Source: Paracyclopina nana | Taxonomy: Eukaryota > Arthropoda > Copepoda > Cyclopoida > Cyclopettidae | DNA: 64,000 nucleotides | Assembly: GCA_019096065.1 (NCBI GenBank) | Contig: JAGUCH010000002.1 | Coordinates: 4,538,501-4,602,500, forward strand | Direction: 5' to 3' | In this document: positions 11,201 to 19,675 of the stretch, piece by piece | Position numbering within the stretch: position 1 is the stretch's first letter | Layout: every line of letters begins with the position of its first letter | Made by a program: the position numbers and the translations under genes | The notes under the pieces: generated by a model | Database searches by the model: none | What the model saw: only the letters and a program-made list of their open reading frames with translations | What the model was told of the DNA's origin: nothing

Positions 11201-12460
11201 CTCAAACTGATAAGCTTGGCCTCTGTGGATTAGTCTATGGAACTTTTTGTCTTTTTCACTTAAGTGCACGTTTAGAAACATCTTTTCAGCGTCTGCTATG
11301 TAACCTTTTAAGCCCATCCGGAATCGAAGCCAGATGGACCAGATGTCTCCTTGTAATTTTTGGCCAGTCATGACCTGAGAATTTAATGAGACCTTGTTTT
11401 TTCCAAAAGGTCTAGCTGCATCCATGCAGACTCTGACTTTCATAGTCAATCTGTCAAGTTTGACCACCATTACTCGAGGGATGTAGAAGCCGATTAGCTT
11501 GTCTTCATCGTCTCTAAGTAAACGTAGTGCGCCATGTTTGACCATGTCATCAATGGCTTTGTCAACTTGTTTCATATTCTCTGATCCAAGTTTGTCCTCC
11601 TGTTTCTTTTCGAAGGTGTAAACTTGATAATAGTTATTTGGAAGAGGTGGTGGATCTGGGTAGGAGTACCACGGCACATCCATCTCTTTATTGCCTTTGG
11701 CATTAGTGTGGATCGAGTCTTGTATTATTTTCTTAGCTCGAATTTCGTCTGCAGTGAGGAATTCAGAGCTGTCAATTAGTTGAAGTCCCTGACTGTCATC
11801 ATCAAATAATGCGCACATGATCTGTTTTAGTTCTGGGCATTCATTTTCTATGATTTGACTAGTCAGTAGCGTGGTCTCGTCTTTTGACGATGAATCCGGA
11901 TTGGAATACGTGGCTGTGAAGCCAAAAACTGTCTCTCTTACGAGAGGTGAATCCGGATCTGGTGAAGACAAGTCTTTAAAGCTTGTATGTAAAGCCGGAT
12001 AGTTAATCCCAAGCAGTATTTCAACTGGGCCATTGTGAAGCTTTGGAAAGTCGATCTCTTTCATAAATGGAAATTTACGCTTTAGCTTTTCATAATTGGG
12101 CAACTTTATGAGCTTATTGATGCCATCAGACGTGTACGCGCTGATGTCAAAGTTTTGCTTAGTTGCGAGCGTTGGCTTTATGTTAATTTTGCACTTATAA
12201 CTTTTCATGCTTTGCACTTTGTCATTTATAGTTGACACGTCATATTGGACCTTTTGGCCTTTTATATTTAGTGCTTTAAAAAGACTCGTGCTGATGAAAG
12301 TATTGCTAGAAGCCTCGTCTAGTACCATGTTTGTGGTGACTTGTTTGTCGCCATTAGTTACTATGACTGGGACTACTCTAAAGCATTTTTGCGTGGACTT
12401 TTTTGGAAGTTCTAGCTGTCTTTTTATTTCGATCATTTGCATAGCTACTTCCTTTGGCAT
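8267..12460 (-). CDS. pol: BEL/Pao Pol: protease, reverse transcriptase, RNase H, integrase
   Basis: 1,397 codons from ATG 12460, intact. Domains in order: a retropepsin-type protease of the BEL/Pao DUF1758 kind (LDEASSNTFIS near residue 47, where other families read D-S/T-G); reverse transcriptase with the catalytic YMDD box at about residues 459-462; a Pao-type RNase H/A17 region; an integrase zinc finger (H..H..CYEC near 1020-1066); and an integrase core with AIDFAG (about 1097), RSDNAAQF (about 1160) and NGLAERMVG (about 1200) carrying the D,D,E triad. A C-terminal DUF5641-like region (WKWGRI, VLIASD) ends the protein. It lies in the -1 frame relative to gag, 5 bp after the gag stop, and the upstream -1 frame is open back to a slippery heptamer, so expression as Gag-Pol by frameshifting is likely. 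Confidence 0.95.
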   Translation of the reverse strand: MPKEVAMQMIEIKRQLELPKKSTQKCFRVVPVIVTNGDKQVTTNMVLDEASSNTFISTSLFKALNIKGQKVQYDVSTINDKVQSMKSYKCKINIKPTLATKQNFDISAYTSDGINKLIKLPNYEKLKRKFPFMKEIDFPKLHNGPVEILLGINYPALHTSFKDLSSPDPDSPLVRETVFGFTATYSNPDSSSKDETTLLTSQIIENECPELKQIMCALFDDDSQGLQLIDSSEFLTADEIRAKKIIQDSIHTNAKGNKEMDVPWYSYPDPPPLPNNYYQVYTFEKKQEDKLGSENMKQVDKAIDDMVKHGALRLLRDDEDKLIGFYIPRVMVVKLDRLTMKVRVCMDAARPFGKNKVSLNSQVMTGQKLQGDIWSIWLRFRMGLKGYIADAEKMFLNVHLSEKDKKFHRLIHRGQAYQFESWVFGNAASPYAALYTMKEISKEGKLHPLTEYVFNECLYMDDILFSCDDTKDALAVYHDVKNVHAKSKMVFKKWVSNDKDFMAKLEKEDWHPTFDLQSKTPDVKALGIKWISSNDTIQFQALKTKLTEKDQSLITRRYIASIVAQIFDPHDLLAPFTLRGRLITQEVWGLNDTLKLNWDDKLINYESQDDRIRPILDAFMQFTNEATRIDEIILPRYVSIPDHQIIRRELHAFCDASKKAYCVAVYLRIIYTDECGEQKAEANLITAKKKLISFTGRSIPKAELMGAVCAAQIVPNVLKNLKLVNCSISDENVFYYLDSQCTLQWIKYCSRRLEQFIATRLSLIRQTTSKSQWNYVKTDKNPADKGTRSLSLDEFIKDKTHWFKGYNLDSLDYQIDDENLYDMPDEEKDELRSSVARICLFSHLKLRNYHPSMSFDKIRNLFKLETKWAEKQPDLTSFMNKRPILYTNEFVKRHFNDLDSLLKITSSLLCIRKVLTEKALTNPEAPANTQNLRDGLKLKQKQYENRVFYKKKLALSFLIREAQKEAFLSINSNLKKELTSFKAKLDDDSIIRGDSRIDDFSAISVYQKRPILLDKSSYLTYLIAKDIHDTNHASLKESLAEMYKFFHCSGLRVMMKNIIKKCYECRLTKGKPYQSQIMAKLPDSKFDKLRLFESIAIDFAGPLKVIFGRGTKKYYLLIFVCLQTHAFHMELCESMATEHVLTAFQRFACKRRTPKIVRSDNAAQFTATKNLVLPDLGSLQSKLNIEQWEFSPVYSPQNNGLAERMVGLAKARLPCLQSTEFTLDSLLTSIDMITDLINSRPVEYINTSKIEGVLCINDILKCGLNYDDSLLHVKAENKFSELYLTIRALIDDFWSQWTNAVIDELKKYPKWTKFRDNPKLGEICILMPTSTSKKDWKNPRYEWKWGRIHSLIKDSDDVIRKCEVLIASDQTKTEKYKIKPAKREIYSIRQLIPLNIL

Positions 12461-12465
12461 TTTGA

Positions 12466-14964
12466 CTACGTTTGAGTCTCTGACTGGGGGCTTGCTTCTA
12501 AAAAACTAGCCTTTTCCAGCACAGTATTGAGCGTTGACTCGATTTTCTCTAGTTTTTTGTTCAAGTCCTGAGTAGACTTGGTGTCCTTCTTTTTATCGAA
12601 GGCTCGGTGCATGATGCTATGATGCGGGTTGCCGCATTTGCATTTTTTGGCTTTGCAAGAGACACGCCTGTGTTTTGAGTCCAGGCAGCGCATGCATACT
12701 CCCTTTTCAATGCACTTGGCATATTTGTCTTTGGCAGACATTTTGAAAAAGGTTCTGCACTGATATAATTTGTGACTGTTTTTATTACAGATTGGACAGT
12801 CATTGAGGGATTCATCCCGAGTTGCTGTGGCCAGACAAGTCTCCTCTTCCTCTTCGAAGTCCGTGGAATAATCGGAGCAGGATGAGTCACTTGCATCATT
12901 AGTCAATAGGACTGGGTCAGCTTTAGCTGCCTTTTTTGATGCCACTTTTTCTTTTTCTGTTTTCAGAGACTTTTCGTAGGCATTTAGCCTGTTGAGGCTT
13001 AGGTGCCATTCCATGAACTGGAGGATTGATTCTAAGCCTTTTTCGAGGCCTTTGGATTCTATGTAAGTCTCATACATGGATTTTGAGCTCTCTTTCCAGT
13101 GAATAGCGAAAAAGATGGATTCGATTGCCATCTCCGGATTGCAATTCTTTTTTAAGCTTTCTTCCCTGTAATGCTTCCTGAGGTCAAAGATGACATCCTT
13201 GTACTCAAGCAGAAGCTCCCGTTTCGAGTGGTCAAAAGGGGACAGGTTTGATAGCTTTGTCTGTAGAAAGCCTTTTCTGCCTTTTTGATCTGCGAATAAA
13301 GCATCTAGTCTTTCCAGAGCTATTGCTAGATTCTTCAAGTTCCAGGGCTTGCAGTCTTTGACTTCAGTCAAAGCTTCGCCCTCGAGGCAGTCCGTTAGGA
13401 TCATGAGCTTATTTGACGGGGAGATGGTCACGTTTTTGATGACCTTCAGGAAGAACCGTTCTTGGAATTCCTGGTACTCGCCCATGTCACCTTTGAATTT
13501 CAGTTTTGGAATGTCAGATTCCTTGGGAAGTTTTTCCTTCTTTTCCTTGAATATTTGGCTTAGTTTGAAGGATCGTTTATACAAGTCAGACCATCCAGAA
13601 ATTGATTCAACAGGCATTTTGTTTGACCTGAAGTGCTTTTCTGTGGAGACTTGAATATAGTCCTCCTCTGCTTCTTCAGACTGATATGATGACTGAGAAG
13701 GGGACCTATGTCTATGTCTAGAACTTCGTCCTCGTCCTCTTCCACGGCCTCTGCCTCTGGAATTGTCATCATAGTGACTTCTTTGTGAATTATTGTCCTC
13801 GTGGACTTCGTTTGCATTGCCATTTTCATTGTTCCCATTTTCATCCGGATTCAAGGCATTTTCGTCTATCATCGGGATGTGAGTGCTGTCAAGCCTCAAG
13901 TGTGGGGGTGGCGGTGGAGCTTTGATCTCCGACACCGGTGGTGGAATCAAGTTGACCGGATTTTGAAGCAGAGCTTTCGTTTCTGCATCTTTTTTGGCAT
14001 TTTGAGCTGCAATGCTTTCATTCAGTTCTTTGAAAGCTTCACGTTCAAAGGACTTCATTTGTGAGTGGTCCGGGGTGTCATTTGTGACTGGAGGCTTATA
14101 AGCCTTTAGAATGGCCTGAGCTTCACTGCGAGCTCTTGTCACGTGGCCGATGTAGCTGCTGATTTGCCTGCTTTCCAGGTTTTTGGCCTTTTTGAAAGCT
14201 TCTTTGGTAGCTTGGGCTCTAATGGCTATCGACGCATCAGCCTCGTCAAGCATCTTTTTGCGTGACAGGTTCAAGTCCGGATTCGGATCCTTTTCGAAGG
14301 TCGATATCATTACCCTTAGGTTATCAACAAGCGACTTTAATGACAAAAAGTTGTCCTTAGCGACCTTGTTTTCTGGGATGTCCCAGTCCGGTTCGCTATT
14401 TTTGGACACTTCGGTGTCTCTATCTCCTTGTCCGTCAGAGCGTAGAATTTCACGCTTTTCAAGGAGGTTATTGCGTGTATTCACGCTGGTTTTCGAAATT
14501 TTGGAGATGTCAAGGTCCTCTGGGAAAGGTATGACATACGAGGACTCATTGGCTGAAATTTTCGATGCGTCAGGATTTTCCCTTTCGAATTCAGCCAAGT
14601 ATCTGCGGAATCGCGCAAACCAGCCCCGTTTCCTTATGAGGATCATTTCCAACTTTTCACGTAATACAATGAGAGCTTCGTCTCTGGCTTCGCCATCTTC
14701 ACCGTCAATGAAGTCAGTGTCTTCTTCAAAAGCTTCGACTTCCTTGTCCAGGTGGGCGATCTTTGGCTTGAGGTTTTTGAGCTGTCTCATATACGGTTTG
14801 ATGTCTTTTTTCATGACATCTGGCATAATTTTGTGCCATTCATCGTATTGGGCTTGAACGCATTGCATATCAGCTTCAAGTTCTTTATAGACTAGTTTCC
14901 AATGTCTCTGAGGACTGTCCTCGTCAGACTGATTGGGTGAACTTGTGTTCATTGCGCTAGCCAT
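12466..14964 (-). CDS. gag: BEL/Pao Gag with Cys/His-rich C-terminus
   Basis: 832 codons from the first true ATG at 14964. The N-terminal 250 residues are charged and helical. The centre has acidic and Arg-Gly-rich stretches (RGRGRGRGRSSRHRHRS). It continues with a helical capsid-like block at about residues 470-700, an acidic linker, and a C-terminal series of Cys/His motifs typical of Pao-family Gag (CPICNKNSHKLYQC, CIEKGVCMRCLDSKH, CKCGNPHHSIMH). By family, it packages the RNA genome into virus-like particles. The last 14 codons contain TTTTTTA in phase T TTT TTA, a -1 frameshift site into pol. Confidence 0.93.
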   Translation of the reverse strand: MASAMNTSSPNQSDEDSPQRHWKLVYKELEADMQCVQAQYDEWHKIMPDVMKKDIKPYMRQLKNLKPKIAHLDKEVEAFEEDTDFIDGEDGEARDEALIVLREKLEMILIRKRGWFARFRRYLAEFERENPDASKISANESSYVIPFPEDLDISKISKTSVNTRNNLLEKREILRSDGQGDRDTEVSKNSEPDWDIPENKVAKDNFLSLKSLVDNLRVMISTFEKDPNPDLNLSRKKMLDEADASIAIRAQATKEAFKKAKNLESRQISSYIGHVTRARSEAQAILKAYKPPVTNDTPDHSQMKSFEREAFKELNESIAAQNAKKDAETKALLQNPVNLIPPPVSEIKAPPPPPHLRLDSTHIPMIDENALNPDENGNNENGNANEVHEDNNSQRSHYDDNSRGRGRGRGRGRSSRHRHRSPSQSSYQSEEAEEDYIQVSTEKHFRSNKMPVESISGWSDLYKRSFKLSQIFKEKKEKLPKESDIPKLKFKGDMGEYQEFQERFFLKVIKNVTISPSNKLMILTDCLEGEALTEVKDCKPWNLKNLAIALERLDALFADQKGRKGFLQTKLSNLSPFDHSKRELLLEYKDVIFDLRKHYREESLKKNCNPEMAIESIFFAIHWKESSKSMYETYIESKGLEKGLESILQFMEWHLSLNRLNAYEKSLKTEKEKVASKKAAKADPVLLTNDASDSSCSDYSTDFEEEEETCLATATRDESLNDCPICNKNSHKLYQCRTFFKMSAKDKYAKCIEKGVCMRCLDSKHRRVSCKAKKCKCGNPHHSIMHRAFDKKKDTKSTQDLNKKLEKIESTLNTVLEKASFLEASPQSETQT
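12499..12505 (-). promoter_or_regulatory. -1 ribosomal frameshift heptamer at BEL/Pao gag/pol junction
   Basis: On the minus strand TTTTTTA lies in gag phase as T TTT TTA (AGT TTT TTA GAA), the X-XXY-YYZ form. The -1 frame opens from this point through the pol ATG without a stop, while gag ends 31 bases later. No strong downstream stem is obvious; only a 4-bp GACT/AGTC pairing around the stop. Confidence 0.65.
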
Positions 14965-15800
14965 TATCAAAGTTGCTATTCAAGAAGTAAACCTTATATA
15001 GTGTACAATTTTTATTGTTCTTAAACAGCGACAGTTTTAACTGGGTGTAAGAAGTGATGAGTCCGGATTGGCTTCTGAGTCTCTCCGGAATAGAATAGAT
15101 AGAAAAGAGGTCGACGTCCTTTTGGGCTTTGGCCTTAGGAATGTCTGGGTGGGGTTCACTGGTCCTGTTGGACCTGGAAATAGAAACGGAATTAGTTCTT
15201 TAGAACTGGAAAAAGAAATAATTGACTGTTAAGTCAGTTTACGAGAAGAAGGCCAGGTGGGAGCTTGGGTTTTAGTGATGAAAGGCAAGGTCTCATGCCA
15301 CGGGAACGTTTTTAGAAAGCCGTGGGATTTCACCTGTCTGAAGATCACTCGAAGCCGAACTTGCCACGTGGTTTTGCTTCTTTACCTCTGGGATTTGCTT
15401 TTGCCGATGCCTCGGGATTGGACTGAGCCGATGCCGAGGGATTTGCTTGGCCGATGCCGTTAGTAAAGTTGCAGGATTGAGTGCTGGAACTCGGGTTTTC
15501 CAGTGCTTGCGGAGATCTGATGCCTCGGGATTTGCTTCTACCGATGCCTCGGGATTTGCCTTTGGGCCGATGCCAAGGGATGGGACAGAGCCGATGCCGG
15601 GGGATTTCACTCGTTTGAGGACTTTCAAGGCCAAGTTTTGTGCCAGACACTGTTAGCTTGAGCCGGAGGGTTGCTTATAAGCAGGCCTCCGAGATCCAAA
15701 GGGTTGCTGTTGCAGGCCTTTGAAATCAAGCCCCATGAGCTACTGCCTTTCGAGGCGTATTCTTACACCCAGGGTGGCAGGAAGTTTGGTTCTTGCTGCA
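14965..15800 (-). other. BEL/Pao 5' leader with decayed tandem repeats
   Basis: Untranslated leader between primer site and gag. The part at about 15395-15605 contains about seven imperfect copies of a 20-25-bp unit around CCGATGCC-TCG-GGATTTGC. The minus strand has several short upstream ORFs through it (about 100 codons each at 15293-15634 and 15345-15650) that encode low-complexity repeats. These may be fortuitous; the repeats may instead form packaging structure. Confidence 0.55.
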
Positions 15801-15815
15801 ATCCGTTGGGCGCCA
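15801..15815 (-). other. BEL/Pao tRNA primer-binding site (Lys-type)
   Basis: The minus strand reads TGGCGCCCAACGGAT directly after the 5' LTR. The first 12 bases are those used by elements primed with a lysine tRNA of the Lys-1,2 type (known for retroviruses and Drosophila gypsy). Confidence 0.8.
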
Positions 15816-16017
15816 TGTAAGCAATTTGCTACCCGGATACTAGTCCTTGGAGAAAATTGCCGATGACTTTACGAAGTAATACTTTTGTATAAGTTTGGAA
15901 TCGATGAATAAATCACGATGAACAACTTGTTGGTTTGAAAGGTGGAACGTAACTGGCGATGTTTATTTACTTTTATGATTACGAGAATATGGGGGAGGGA
16001 GCGGGAAAATTCAAACA
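15816..16017 (-). repeat. 5' LTR of the BEL/Pao element
   Basis: 202 bp, identical by eye to 6174-6375. It is followed on the plus strand by the target duplication AAATC (16018-16022). Confidence 0.95.
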
Positions 16018-16227
16018 AAATCAGCCAAATTGTTCGCATGTAGCGCCACTAAATAAATGTTCATTCGCATCGACTCAGAACGATCTTGACAATCTAGATA
16101 TGATTCCCATTGCATTGGGACTTCATTTTTAATGCCGAAAACTAGCTTTACTGGCAATAACGCTAATAGCTACTTAAAAAACTAATAATAACTAGGAATC
16201 ATTGCTTTTCTTTAAGGTGCTCAAACG

Positions 16228-16707
16228 ATGCTGAATCAAAGATTTTCCATTGGACTGGCTAAGTTACCTAATTGCTTCAGCTGCACTTATCCTGTGATGG
16301 AGTATGAAGTCCATGTCCCGAAATCATGCAAAATTGGCTCAACATTGGTAGTGGACGCAGAGGTGTGGACAAATCGCCAAGAATTGGCGACAATTACAGC
16401 CACATTAAAAACCACAGCTTTTGTGATCATTGACGGCGTTTACGAGCCCTGGCAAGGGAAAACCCACGTGGTGCAAGAAGAAAGTAAGCAAATGGGCGAA
16501 CTTGTGAAGGCCAAAACTGTGTACATGTTTCACTGCTCTTTTGACATTTTGCCTCCTTGCTGCGCTTCAGGCATGCATGCATCCATTTATGCAGGGGAGA
16601 AACTCGTCAGCATTATCAGCGAAACATCACTGATTATCTCCAGAATTTCCCCTGACGGCCAAAACCGAGCGATGAACCGAATTCCCATATTAGTATTGAG
16701 TGAATAA
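16228..16707 (+). CDS. Unrecognised 159-residue protein (possible last exon)
   Basis: An open frame from ATG 16228 to a TAA at 16705-16707. TTTTCTTTAAG just upstream resembles a 3' splice site, so the ATG may be internal to a longer protein whose 5' exons lie before the BEL/Pao insertion. The sequence alternates hydrophobic and polar residues in a beta-strand-like way (YEVHVPKSCKIGSTLVVDAEVW, in part) and contains a CC pair (ILPPCCASGMHASIY), vaguely recalling arrestin-type sandwiches. No family is claimed. AATAAA at 16703-16708 overlaps the stop codon, which supports a real 3' end. Confidence 0.45.
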   Translation: MLNQRFSIGLAKLPNCFSCTYPVMEYEVHVPKSCKIGSTLVVDAEVWTNRQELATITATLKTTAFVIIDGVYEPWQGKTHVVQEESKQMGELVKAKTVYMFHCSFDILPPCCASGMHASIYAGEKLVSIISETSLIISRISPDGQNRAMNRIPILVLSE

Positions 16708-16847
16708 AGGAAAGCAACCAGCATTAAAAGAGTTCCTCCAATTTTCATTTTTGGGATGTGAAATGGGTTTTTCCGCTAAAAAACGAGTTTGCCGCGCAAA
16801 ATAACAAAAACACTATGCCAGTCTTGAGCAAACAGCTAAAGCTCAGC

Positions 16848-17111
16848 ATGTCTAAGCTAGTTTTTTTACTCTGCTTTTTATGCAGCGTTGCCACTGTAAT
16901 AGAAGCAAACCAAAGTTACTCAAGAAAGGCTATATCCTTCAGGTCAAACTTGTCTTTTTGCAATGGCCAACTGGCATTAACAGGTCAAAATTCCAGAGAG
17001 CAAAGGTATCATAGCATGCATGACTTCAGCCAAAATAATACTACACTCTTCGTTAAAGGATTAGCCACAATAAGTCACGTGTGCACAGCTTTGCCAATTG
17101 GGCAAAATTGA
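16848..17111 (+). CDS. Small putative secreted protein
   Basis: The frame is open from 16758, but the ATG at 16848 gives a clean signal peptide: MSKLVFLLCFLCSVATVIEA, then NQSYSRK. The mature part is about 67 residues, polar, with three Asn-x-Ser/Thr sites and two cysteines. No family is recognised and no poly(A) signal is obvious within 100 bp, so a downstream exon is possible. Confidence 0.35.
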   Translation: MSKLVFLLCFLCSVATVIEANQSYSRKAISFRSNLSFCNGQLALTGQNSREQRYHSMHDFSQNNTTLFVKGLATISHVCTALPIGQN

Positions 17112-17721
17112 GCGGAAATTGTTGCGCAACAGTTTTTTCCCAGTATCATTTTCGGGGACAGTCACAACGCCTATTCTTGGGATTCAATGGAAGACTCCAT
17201 TTCCACGCGAAATCTGTGACGATGTTCCAATGTAATTGATAAGAAGGGAGAGTAAGCCATAAAATATCCGACACAATCAGCACACATCCAGAATTTTCAT
17301 TGGAACACATATGCTGCCGCAGCATGGACCCTTTGAAGAGAAACGCATAAAATAAATTACTTTTATTGCATGCACAGCTCCCAAATGAGCAATAAATAAA
17401 AAAGTTTGCTCAATTTCCTGTACTCAGTTCTCAAATTGCAACACTTGAAGTAAGACATGAAGAAGACGAGCTCACAAGGACTTTTGATTATCAACTCTTT
17501 TGGGCCTCCAAAAGCCATGAAACAAATCAAGAGGAAGGCTGATGATTCAAGGAGGGAATGCGACAAGAAAAAAGACAAGAAGACAAAAGTAAGCCATTTC
17601 AAATAATGAGTTATTATACAGAATTATTTACTTCTAATGAAATGATAGGCAGAAATGACAGTTTTGGTTACTGGCTTAAAAATTAATGGCATATTCACGG
17701 TATATCTGCCAAACCGCAAAT

Positions 17722-17781
17722 CCACCTAAACGCAGTCCACCTAAACGCAGTCCATCTAAACGCAGTCCGCCAAAACGCAGT
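17722..17781. repeat. 15-bp tandem repeat, four units
   Basis: Units CCACCTAAACGCAGT (two exact copies), CCATCTAAACGCAGT and CCGCCAAAACGCAGT, with a more degenerate unit just upstream. Confidence 0.9.
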
Positions 17782-18207
17782 CAACAGCAATACACAGACA
17801 TAATTATTTCACAATAGTTGTGAACAAAAAATAAGTGATATTAATTTTGATGGTCTTTACAAAATCATTGAATAAGGTCTACTGGATTTATAATCACATT
17901 GACTTGAAGGAAGATCTAACCCAAATGTTACCAAATTTGAGATCCTGCCGAAGTTATGCACAGAATGGTGGTAACCACCCAAACCGAGATGAATTCGACA
18001 ACCAGAACCACTTACATTTTTGAAACCACTGCACAGTGACCCTGCTTCAAAAGTATATAAATGGTTAAATCAATTTCCGGCGCCCATCACTACATAAGAA
18101 TTTAGAAAACTGCTACAATCTGAAACGTCACTTATTTTGAAAAATGTTATTTCAGAAAATTGAAATTACTAGTGGAACAAGCCATTTTTAATGGAGCAAA
18201 GAGTAAT

Positions 18208-18333
18208 GTAAAAATAGCAGATATCTCACGAACAATTTGCAAATATCAGCATAATATCGCTCGATATTTTGTAAAAATAGCAGATATCTCACGAACAAAT
18301 TGCAAATATTAGCATAATATCGCTCGATATTTT
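18208..18333. repeat. 63-bp tandem duplication
   Basis: Two adjacent copies (18208-18270 and 18271-18333) starting GTAAAAATAGCAGATATC and ending GCTCGATATTTT, differing at very few bases. Each copy contains short palindromic AT-rich motifs. Confidence 0.9.
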
Positions 18334-18502
18334 GATTATAATATCGCAGGTGAACCAGGCCTTTTTTCCCCTTAAAAAATGAACTGTTGAAGCGGCAGCA
18401 GTTTTTTTTTAAAATCTTATATAGTGATGGAAAATTGATTTAGCCATTTGCACTCCTGAAAAGCCCAACGAAAGGCCTATAAGAAAATATATGCATTTTG
18501 GG

Positions 18503-18747
18503 TGTAGCAGGGAGCGTGTCGGCCTACGGGTCGACCGCTCGCTGCGCGCGCTCGCCTCGGGCGCGCGGTAGTATAACGAGTAGTATAGTGTGATCATCAG
18601 TAAAGGAAATAAATTCACCGCATTGACACGTGTTGTCTGCGGCCCAAAGACTGACCTCTGCTAGCCTCCAGGCCCGTCCCCGCTTGACGTAGCCTAGATA
18701 CGAGTAGTGGCTTGATAAGTCACAGTAGTATATCTCGACCTACTACA
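18503..18747 (+). repeat. 5' LTR of the Ty3/gypsy element
   Basis: 245 bp starting TGTAGCAGGG and ending CCTACTACA. It contains a TCAGT initiator-like motif (ATCATCAGTAAAG) and AATAAA shortly after, giving a compact U3/R/U5 arrangement. A GC-rich near-palindrome (CGCTGCGCGCGCTCG) lies near its start. Confidence 0.95.
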
Positions 18748-18749
18748 GA

Positions 18750-18765
18750 TGGCGCGGGTCGTTGG
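18750..18765 (+). other. Candidate primer-binding site of the gypsy element
   Basis: TGGCGCGGGTCGTTGG begins 2 bp after the 5' LTR. TGG at this spot complements a tRNA CCA end. The tRNA species was not identified. Confidence 0.5.
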
Positions 18766-19573
18766 ACCTGTGATTTCATCACTCCACTACCCATTAAGTA
18801 CATCCTGCCGGAAGCTATAAGTGCTAAGTATACACGATAAGTATAAAAGGGATAATAGTGCTGCTCAAATAATATCATGCTCGAGTCAACTGCCAAAACA
18901 TGAACCTACGTGCAAGCCACGAAGTAAAGAGAGATTAATGCTGAAAGCATGAAAGGCAGTTGACTATAAAAAAGTAAAATAGTGGTGGCTAAAATGTAAA
19001 AATGTAAAGCTCAGACCAGAGCAAAAGGGCAAAGATCACTCTGCAATAGCTGCAGCTGCAAACAATCAGAAAGCTATCAAATAACAATCAAAGGGATTGT
19101 CCGTGAGAGCCAGCGGCCGAATGGTCAGCCCGGCCAACGCTGGTGCAAATCATTGTAGATCCTAGTTAAGCTAGGGCCGGTCAACTCACGGGCAAATTCC
19201 AACTGCAGGTGATCAAATAGTAATTGTTATGGGGGGACAATGGCCGAATGGTCGGGGCTGCTAACACCAGTCGCAAATCATTTGGATTCCAGTGAATGCT
19301 GGAGCCGGCCACCCCATGACAATGTACAAATAAAGGGGTGGAGAAGGAGGATAGAAGCTCATGACCACGTGGTGACCACATGACCGGTAGCGGATCAACA
19401 GCTGCGAGCTATCAGGATTCCACTGAAGCTAAAGCTGGTCACCACGTGCGGGTCACGGTCAAATAAACGATAAGGAGAAATGTGACACCAGCGTGGCATT
19501 TTCGGTGGTCAGTAAACAATCAATAAATGTCACGCCACAACCCTCTGCAGTGACCTGCGAGCGCGTTGGCGGA

Positions 19574-19610
19574 TATATAAGACCGCGCTGGTGGGGAATA
19601 GCTATCAGTT
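19574..19610 (+). promoter_or_regulatory. Possible internal core promoter upstream of gag
   Basis: TATATAAG at 19574-19581 and an arthropod-type initiator TCAGTT at 19605-19610. The initiator A is 33 bases from the first T. It sits about 70 bp upstream of the gag ATG and outside the LTR. Confidence 0.4.
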
Positions 19611-19675
19611 CCTTTCGGGCTTTCCCTCAGTTAACAGTAATCACAACTCACTTCATTGTTGAATCGTAGACCACC

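Larger units (their letters stand above)
6174..16017 (-). mobile_element. Complete BEL/Pao LTR retrotransposon with extra third ORF
   Basis: A full-length element in minus orientation. Two 202-bp LTRs (6174-6375 and 15816-16017), identical by eye, begin TG and end CA, and are flanked by the direct repeat AAATC (6169-6173 and 16018-16022). In element order it contains a Lys-tRNA-like primer site, a repeat-rich leader, gag, pol (-1 frame), a 480-bp non-coding gap, a 459-codon third ORF, a polypurine tract and the 3' LTR. The pol domain order protease-RT-RNase H-integrase, the A17/DUF1758-type protease and the DUF5641-like tail mark it as BEL/Pao. Identical LTRs and open reading frames indicate recent insertion. 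Host sequence resumes at 16023. Confidence 0.95.
17112..18502. other. Intergenic DNA with two simple tandem arrays
   Basis: No supported gene. It holds a 15-bp tandem array (17722-17781) and a 63-bp tandem duplication (18208-18333). It ends at the TGGG target site of the gypsy element. Confidence 0.55.
18748..19675 (+). other. Gypsy 5' leader with imperfect repeats
   Basis: 928-bp leader. Two imperfect copies of an approximately 80-bp block begin GGCCGAATGGTC at about 19115 and 19241 and share GCAAATCATT and a GCCGG end. A third, weaker copy lies near 19385-19450 (GATTCCA, GCTGGTCACCACGTG). A TATA/initiator pair lies at 19574-19610. There is no ORF before the gag ATG. Confidence 0.6.

Noticed and set aside
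14183-14857. Plus-strand 224-codon ORF opposite BEL/Pao gag
   Set aside because: Antisense shadow of gag; low-complexity Ser/Leu composition and no context.
17722-17781. CRISPR-like array
   Set aside because: Contiguous 15-bp minisatellite with no spacers, in a eukaryotic genome.
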